A stretch of DNA of 64,000 nucleotides from an uncultured Streptomyces sp. (lineage in GTDB: Bacteria > Actinomycetota > Actinomycetes > Streptomycetales > Streptomycetaceae), in contig NZ_CANLBS010000026.1 of NCBI RefSeq assembly GCF_947488945.1, forward strand, positions 1-64,000. Reading direction: 5' to 3'. The notes under the pieces are model-generated. The model was not told the origin of the DNA and did not search any database. It saw only the letters and a program-made list of their open reading frames with translations. Position 1 is the stretch's first letter. Each line of letters opens with the position of its first letter. The position numbers and the translations under genes are program-made. Of the stretch, positions 60,040-64,000 are shown one piece after another.

Positions 60040-60782
60040 CCGGCGTGGAGGACGGGGACACGGGCCGTCCGCCGCCGTTCGTCGTGGTACCCGGAATGCT
60101 CTGCGACGCGAGCCTGTGGCGCGACGTCGGCTTCCCCGAGGGCCACGACGTCCACCACGTCGCCCTGCGGCGCAGGGACATCGGGGAGCTCGCCGAGGAC
60201 GTGCTCGCCACGGTGACAGGCCCGTTCGTGCTCGTCGGGCTCAGCCTGGGAGCCATCGTCGGCTTCGAGGCGCTGCGCCGGGCGCCCGAGCGGATCGCGG
60301 GTCTGTGCGTAATGGCGACCAACGCGGGCCCGCCGCGCCCCGAGCAGTACACGGCCTGGCGGGCGATGGACGAACTGATCGCGGCCGACCGGTTCGCGGA
60401 CGCCGTCGAGCAGACGCTGCCGGACATGTTCCCGGACCGCACCCCCACGCCCGAGGCCGCGCGGCGCTACCGCGCCATGGCGCACTCGGTGGGCGCCACG
60501 GCCGCCCGCGCCCAGCTCGCCGCGCAGGCGACCCGCACGGACGCGGCCCCCGCCCTGCGGACGGCCCGCTGCCCCACCGCCGTACTGGCCGGGGAGCGGG
60601 ACACCCTGTGCCCGCCCTCCTACCACCGGGCGATCGCGGACTCGGTCCCCGGAGCCGCCCTGACCCTGCTGCCCGAGGCGGGACACCTGCTGCCGTGGCA
60701 GCGGCCGGAGGCGGTGACGGCCGCACTGCGCGGACTCGTCACGGCCGCCGGCGGTACGAGACCGGCGCCCGCCGCTCCCTGA
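60036..60782 (+). CDS. Alpha/beta hydrolase
   Basis: 248 aa from a GTG at 60036 overlapping the bicupin stop by 4 bases. VVVPGMLCDASLWRDVGFPE forms the oxyanion region, GLSLGAIVGFEAL the nucleophile elbow, AGERDTLCPP the acid and AGHLLPWQRPE the His. A lactone or ester of the pathway intermediate is the likely substrate. Confidence 0.9.
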   Translation: MTGVEDGDTGRPPPFVVVPGMLCDASLWRDVGFPEGHDVHHVALRRRDIGELAEDVLATVTGPFVLVGLSLGAIVGFEALRRAPERIAGLCVMATNAGPPRPEQYTAWRAMDELIAADRFADAVEQTLPDMFPDRTPTPEAARRYRAMAHSVGATAARAQLAAQATRTDAAPALRTARCPTAVLAGERDTLCPPSYHRAIADSVPGAALTLLPEAGHLLPWQRPEAVTAALRGLVTAAGGTRPAPAAP

Positions 60783-60827
60783 ACGCACCACCCCGCCCCC
60801 TTTCATCCTCATCGGAAGAGAGCCGTC

Positions 60828-62138
60828 ATGCCCCGACACCTCAAGTCCCCCCTCCCCGCCGCGCAGGTCAGCGCGGCCCGGGCGGATGTCGCCGAGCGCG
60901 TCCACGCCATCCTCGACGACATCCGCCGGCGCGGTGACGACGCGGTCCGTGAGTACTCCGAGCAGTTCGACAAGTGGAGCCCCGAGTCGTTCCGCCTCAG
61001 CGCAGACGAGGTCCGGCGGATCGTGTCCCAGGTGCCCGGCACGGTCCTGGACGACATCCGCTTCGTGCAGCAGCAGGTCCGTACGTTCGCGCAGGCCCAG
61101 CGTGACTCGCTGGCCGACGTCGAGATCGAGACGCTGCCCGGCGTCCGCCTCGGGCACCGGCATGTCCCCGTTGCCGCCGCCGGCGCGTATGTGCCCGGCG
61201 GCCGCTACCCGCTGACGGCGTCGGCCCACATGACGATCGTGACCGCCAAGGTGGCCGGCGTTCCCCGCGTCGCCGCCTGCACACCGCCCATCCGGGGCGA
61301 GATCCCCGCCGCGACGGTCGCGGCGATGCACCTCGCGGGCGCCGACGAGATCTACCTGCTGGGCGGCGTCCAGGCGGTCGCGGCGCTGGCCGTGGGCACC
61401 GAGACCATCGGCCGCGTCCCGATGCTCGCGGGGCCGGGCAACGCGTACGTGGCGGAGGCCAAGCGACAGCTGTTCGGCGAGGTCGGCATCGACCTGTTCG
61501 CCGGACCGACCGAGATCCTGGTGATCGCCGACGAGAACGCGGACCCGTTCGTCGTGGCCGTCGATCTGCTGTCGCAGGCGGAGCACGGCCCGGATTCCCC
61601 CGCCGTACTGGTCACGACCTCCGAGCAGCTGGGCCGCGAGGTCGAGCGGCACATCGAGCGCCTCCTGCCGGGCATGCCCACGAAGGACTTCGCCGAACCC
61701 GCCTGGCGCGACCACGGCGAGATCGTGGTGGCCGAGACCCTCGACGAGGCCTTCCGGATCGCCGACTCCTACGCCAGCGAGCACGTCGAGGTGCTGACCG
61801 AGAACCCCCGCCAGGCACTGGAGAAGATGCGCGACTACGGAGCGCTCTTCCTCGGCGAGGGCACCTGCGTCTCCTACGGCGACAAGGTCATCGGCACCAA
61901 CCACGTCCTGCCCACCCGGGGTGCCGCCCGCTACACGGGTGGCCTGTGGGTCGGCAAGTACCTCAAGACGGTGACGTACCAGGAGGTCACCGACACCACG
62001 TCCTCCGCACTGCTCGGCGAGGTGTGCGGCCGGGCCGCGCGCATCGAGCTCTTCGAGGGCCACGCCCGCTCCGGAGACGTCCGCGCCGCCAAGTACGGCA
62101 AGGGCACCCTGCCGTGGAACGAGGAGGGCGCCGCATGA
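60828..62138 (+). CDS. Histidinol dehydrogenase-family oxidoreductase, paralogue 2 (HpsN-like)
   Basis: 436 aa. Motifs: AAAGAYVPGGRYPLTASAHM, GVQAVAALAVGTETIGRVPM, AGPTEILVIADENADPFVVA, LLSQAEHGPDSPAVLV (zinc ligands), YASEHVEVLTENP and KVIGTNHVLPTRGAARYTGG. It is clearly diverged from paralogue 1 and lies amid catabolic genes, not his genes. HpsN oxidises 2,3-dihydroxypropanesulfonate; related enzymes oxidise sugar alcohols or acids. It begins 45 bases after the hydrolase and overlaps the SDR start. Confidence 0.88.
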   Translation: MPRHLKSPLPAAQVSAARADVAERVHAILDDIRRRGDDAVREYSEQFDKWSPESFRLSADEVRRIVSQVPGTVLDDIRFVQQQVRTFAQAQRDSLADVEIETLPGVRLGHRHVPVAAAGAYVPGGRYPLTASAHMTIVTAKVAGVPRVAACTPPIRGEIPAATVAAMHLAGADEIYLLGGVQAVAALAVGTETIGRVPMLAGPGNAYVAEAKRQLFGEVGIDLFAGPTEILVIADENADPFVVAVDLLSQAEHGPDSPAVLVTTSEQLGREVERHIERLLPGMPTKDFAEPAWRDHGEIVVAETLDEAFRIADSYASEHVEVLTENPRQALEKMRDYGALFLGEGTCVSYGDKVIGTNHVLPTRGAARYTGGLWVGKYLKTVTYQEVTDTTSSALLGEVCGRAARIELFEGHARSGDVRAAKYGKGTLPWNEEGAA

Positions 62139-62908
62139 CCAGCCGCACCACACCGCTGACCGGCCGCACCGCGCTCGTCACCGGCGGCGGCAGCGGTCTC
62201 GGCCGGGCCGTCACCGGGTCGCTGCTCGCCGACGGCGCCCGCGTGGTGATCACGGGCCGCAACGAGGCCGCGCTCAAGGAGACCGCGGCGCGCTTCGGCC
62301 CGCGGGTCTCGTACCGCGTCTGCGACGTCTCCCACCCCGACGACGTGGAGGAGCTCGCCCGTGGTCTGGCCGGCGAGGAGATATCGATCCTGGTCAACAA
62401 CGCCGGGATCGCCGGCCCGGTCGCCCCGCTGACCGAGATCACCCCGCAGGAGTGGGACGAGGTCTTCGACGTGAACGTGCGCGGGGTGTTCCTGATGTGC
62501 CGGGCCTTCCTGCCCGCCATGACCGCACGGGGCGCGGGAGACGTCATCAACATCGCCTCGGTGTCGGGCAAGCGCCCGCTGTCGCGGCGCACCCCGTACT
62601 GCGCGTCGAAGATGGCGGTCATCGGTCTCACGACCACGCTGGCCGGCGAGGTCGGACCGCTGGGGGTCACAGTCAACTCGCTCTCCCCCGGTCCTGTTTC
62701 GGGTCCCCGCATGGAGCGCAACTTCCGTCTGGAGGCGGAGCGCACCGGGAGCACGCACGCGCAGGCCGAGCAGGAGTTCGTCGGTCGCTCCGCCCTGGGG
62801 CGGATGGTCACGGAGGACGAGGTGGGCGAGGCCGTCACCGCGATGCTGCGCATGCGCGGCCTGTGCGGGGCCGACATCGACCTCTCCGCGGGGATGGTGG
62901 CCCGGTGA
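62135..62908 (+). CDS. Short-chain dehydrogenase/reductase
   Basis: 257 aa, overlapping both neighbours by 4 bases. TALVTGGGSGLGRAVT binds NAD(P); the catalytic Ser is in NIASVSGKRPL and Tyr/Lys in TPYCASKMAVIG. It probably oxidises a hydroxyl adjacent to that acted on by the HisD-family enzyme. Confidence 0.93.
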   Translation: MTSRTTPLTGRTALVTGGGSGLGRAVTGSLLADGARVVITGRNEAALKETAARFGPRVSYRVCDVSHPDDVEELARGLAGEEISILVNNAGIAGPVAPLTEITPQEWDEVFDVNVRGVFLMCRAFLPAMTARGAGDVINIASVSGKRPLSRRTPYCASKMAVIGLTTTLAGEVGPLGVTVNSLSPGPVSGPRMERNFRLEAERTGSTHAQAEQEFVGRSALGRMVTEDEVGEAVTAMLRMRGLCGADIDLSAGMVAR

Positions 62909-63690
62909 CCGCGCACCGCACACCGCACCGCAGCCTCAAGCAGCGGCTGGCGGACGGCGAGCAGCTGCGGGGCGCCCTGCTGCGGCTCCCCTCGGAGACG
63001 CTGGTGGAGATGGCCGGGGTCGCGGGATTCGACTACGTCGTCATCGACTGCGAGCACGGCCCCGCCGACACGGCCCTCCTCCAGCAGCACCTCACGGCCG
63101 CTGCGGCGCAGGGCACCGACGTCCTGGTCCGGGTCGGCTCGGCCGAGCCTGCGCTCGCCCTGCGCTGCCTCGACCTGGGCGCGGCCGGGCTGATCTTCCC
63201 GCATGTGGACAGCCACGAGGACGCGGTACGGGCGGTGGCGGCCAGCCACTATCCGCCGTGGGGGGAGCGGGGCTTCGCCACCTACAGCAGGGCGGGCCGG
63301 TTCGGCACGGTCACGGCGGCCGACCATGTGGCCGCGTCCCGCGAAACCCTGGTCGTGGCCATGATCGAGACCCGGCGCGCCTGCGAGGACGCCGACGCGA
63401 TCCTCGGCACCAAGGGGGTGGGCGCGGTCCTGGTGGGCCCCGCCGACCTGGCCGTGGACTGCGGCTTCCCGGGGCCCGGCGTCGTCGAGGGGCTGACCGC
63501 GCGGGCGCACGACGCGGCGCGGGCCAACAAGCGCGCGGTGATGACGATCGTGCCGAGCCTCGACGCCGGCCGGACCGCCGAGCGCCAGGGGGCGCAACTC
63601 GTCCTCTACAACATGGCCCATGTCCTCATGGACACCATGCGCGCCCTCGCCGGGCCCGGCACGACGGACGCGGCCGAAGCCCCCGCCTGA
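62905..63690 (+). CDS. HpcH/HpaI-family class II aldolase
   Basis: 261 aa from a GTG at 62905. YVVIDCEHGPADT supplies the His base, DVLVRVGSAEPALALRCLDL follows, and the metal ligands are Glu in VVAMIETRRACEDADAIL and Asp in VGPADLAVDCGF. Family members cleave 2-keto-3-deoxy sugar acids or 4-hydroxy-2-ketoacids to pyruvate and an aldehyde. As the last enzyme of the operon it would split the ketoacid made upstream. Confidence 0.9.
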   Translation: MTAHRTPHRSLKQRLADGEQLRGALLRLPSETLVEMAGVAGFDYVVIDCEHGPADTALLQQHLTAAAAQGTDVLVRVGSAEPALALRCLDLGAAGLIFPHVDSHEDAVRAVAASHYPPWGERGFATYSRAGRFGTVTAADHVAASRETLVVAMIETRRACEDADAILGTKGVGAVLVGPADLAVDCGFPGPGVVEGLTARAHDAARANKRAVMTIVPSLDAGRTAERQGAQLVLYNMAHVLMDTMRALAGPGTTDAAEAPA

Positions 63691-63811
63691 CCGGATCCGG
63701 GACGGCCGAGGCCCTGCCTGCGGCGTGGCGTCACGGCACCCCCTGCGCGCCGCCCCCGCCGGGCTCCCGGCTGCCGCTTTCCGGGCCTGCCGGCCCGCTC
63801 CCGGCACACCC

Positions 63812-63870
63812 TTGACGCCCCGGACCGGGGTCCTTAGTGTTCTCGACCAGCCCTCGTGATTCATACGTAT
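63812..63870 (+). promoter_or_regulatory. Promoter with operator C before the last gene
   Basis: TTGACG (63812-63817), 17 bases, TAGTGT (63835-63840), then ATACGTAT at 63863-63870. It mirrors operator B and ties the downstream gene to the same LacI regulator. Confidence 0.75.
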
Positions 63871-63903
63871 GCATTCCTCATTCCCCGCGTGATCGGAGCA
63901 GCC

Positions 63904-64000
63904 ATGTCCGCCACGGCGCCACCCGGCCCAGCCGTCACCTCCCCCCAGGCCGACCCGAACAGGCGGAAAGCGATACGCCGAGCGATCGGCGCGGGCAGCA
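63904..64000 (+). CDS. Partial gene, probable transporter N terminus
   Basis: The ATG at 63904 has GGAG 9 bases upstream and the frame stays open to the window end, about 32 codons: SATAPPGPAVTSPQADPN then RRKAIRRAIGAGS. A charged tail ending in RRKAIRRA with AIGAGS fits the start of an MFS metabolite symporter (MHS type). Operator C just upstream suggests uptake of the operon's substrate. The type is a guess from 32 residues. Confidence 0.6.
   Translation, partial: MSATAPPGPAVTSPQADPNRRKAIRRAIGAGS

Overview
The window reads as one end of a linear Streptomyces-type replicon (chromosome arm or large linear plasmid). Base composition is very GC-rich, codon third positions are almost all G/C, and the first ~150 bases are the packed palindromes of an archetypal Streptomyces telomere, starting with CCCGCGGAGCGGG. 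A telomere-adjacent helicase follows directly, as in TtrA-type ends. No tRNA, rRNA or CRISPR array was seen.

Layout. 0-5 kb: telomere, helicase, one unrecognised protein. 5-10 kb: a small two-helix membrane protein, a decayed helix-turn-helix gene, and a three-gene mobilisation operon (MobC-like, relaxase, associated protein) behind a palindrome-rich region that could be oriT. 10-12.9 kb: a translationally coupled pair, a small membrane protein and a STAND NTPase with tandem TPRs, which looks like a signalling or defence module. 12.9-26.3 kb: a redox cassette (PaoABC-like molybdenum hydroxylase, dead XdhC gene, flavodoxin, decayed NAD(P)-binding protein, two aldo-keto reductases, zinc alcohol dehydrogenase, MFS exporter with divergent XRE regulator), bracketed by fragments of two ATP-dependent DNA ligase genes in the same orientation.

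26.3-32.8 kb: a 6,483-bp element with four coupled tyrosine-recombinase reading frames and two small genes. It has 10-bp inverted ends, sits between 6-bp direct repeats, and splits a DNA ligase gene inside the codons of its KxDG catalytic motif; removing it restores the ligase frame exactly. 32.9-46 kb: accessory DNA with small genes, pseudogenes, a second copy of the membrane-protein locus, four secreted proteins (three sharing a four-cysteine pattern), an XRE/DUF5753-DUF6879 regulatory operon, and a fused IS5/IS110 fossil.

46.3-64 kb: intact catabolic clusters. First an agl-type alpha-glucoside system (LacI regulator, binding lipoprotein, two permeases, GH13 enzyme) with a TTGACA/TAGCGT promoter and two matching operators. 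Then a nitrilase/LysR pair, a histidinol-dehydrogenase-family enzyme and an APC permease. Last, a LacI-controlled operon (bicupin, alpha/beta hydrolase, second HisD-family enzyme, SDR, HpaI-type aldolase, and a gene cut by the window edge). Three ATACGTAT sites, at the regulator, the operon and the last gene, outline its regulon. The substrate is unknown.

Functions come from motifs and family recognition by eye; no database search was run. Pseudogene calls rest on reading-frame changes and could be sequencing errors in single cases, although their clustering in the first 46 kb fits a subtelomeric arm.
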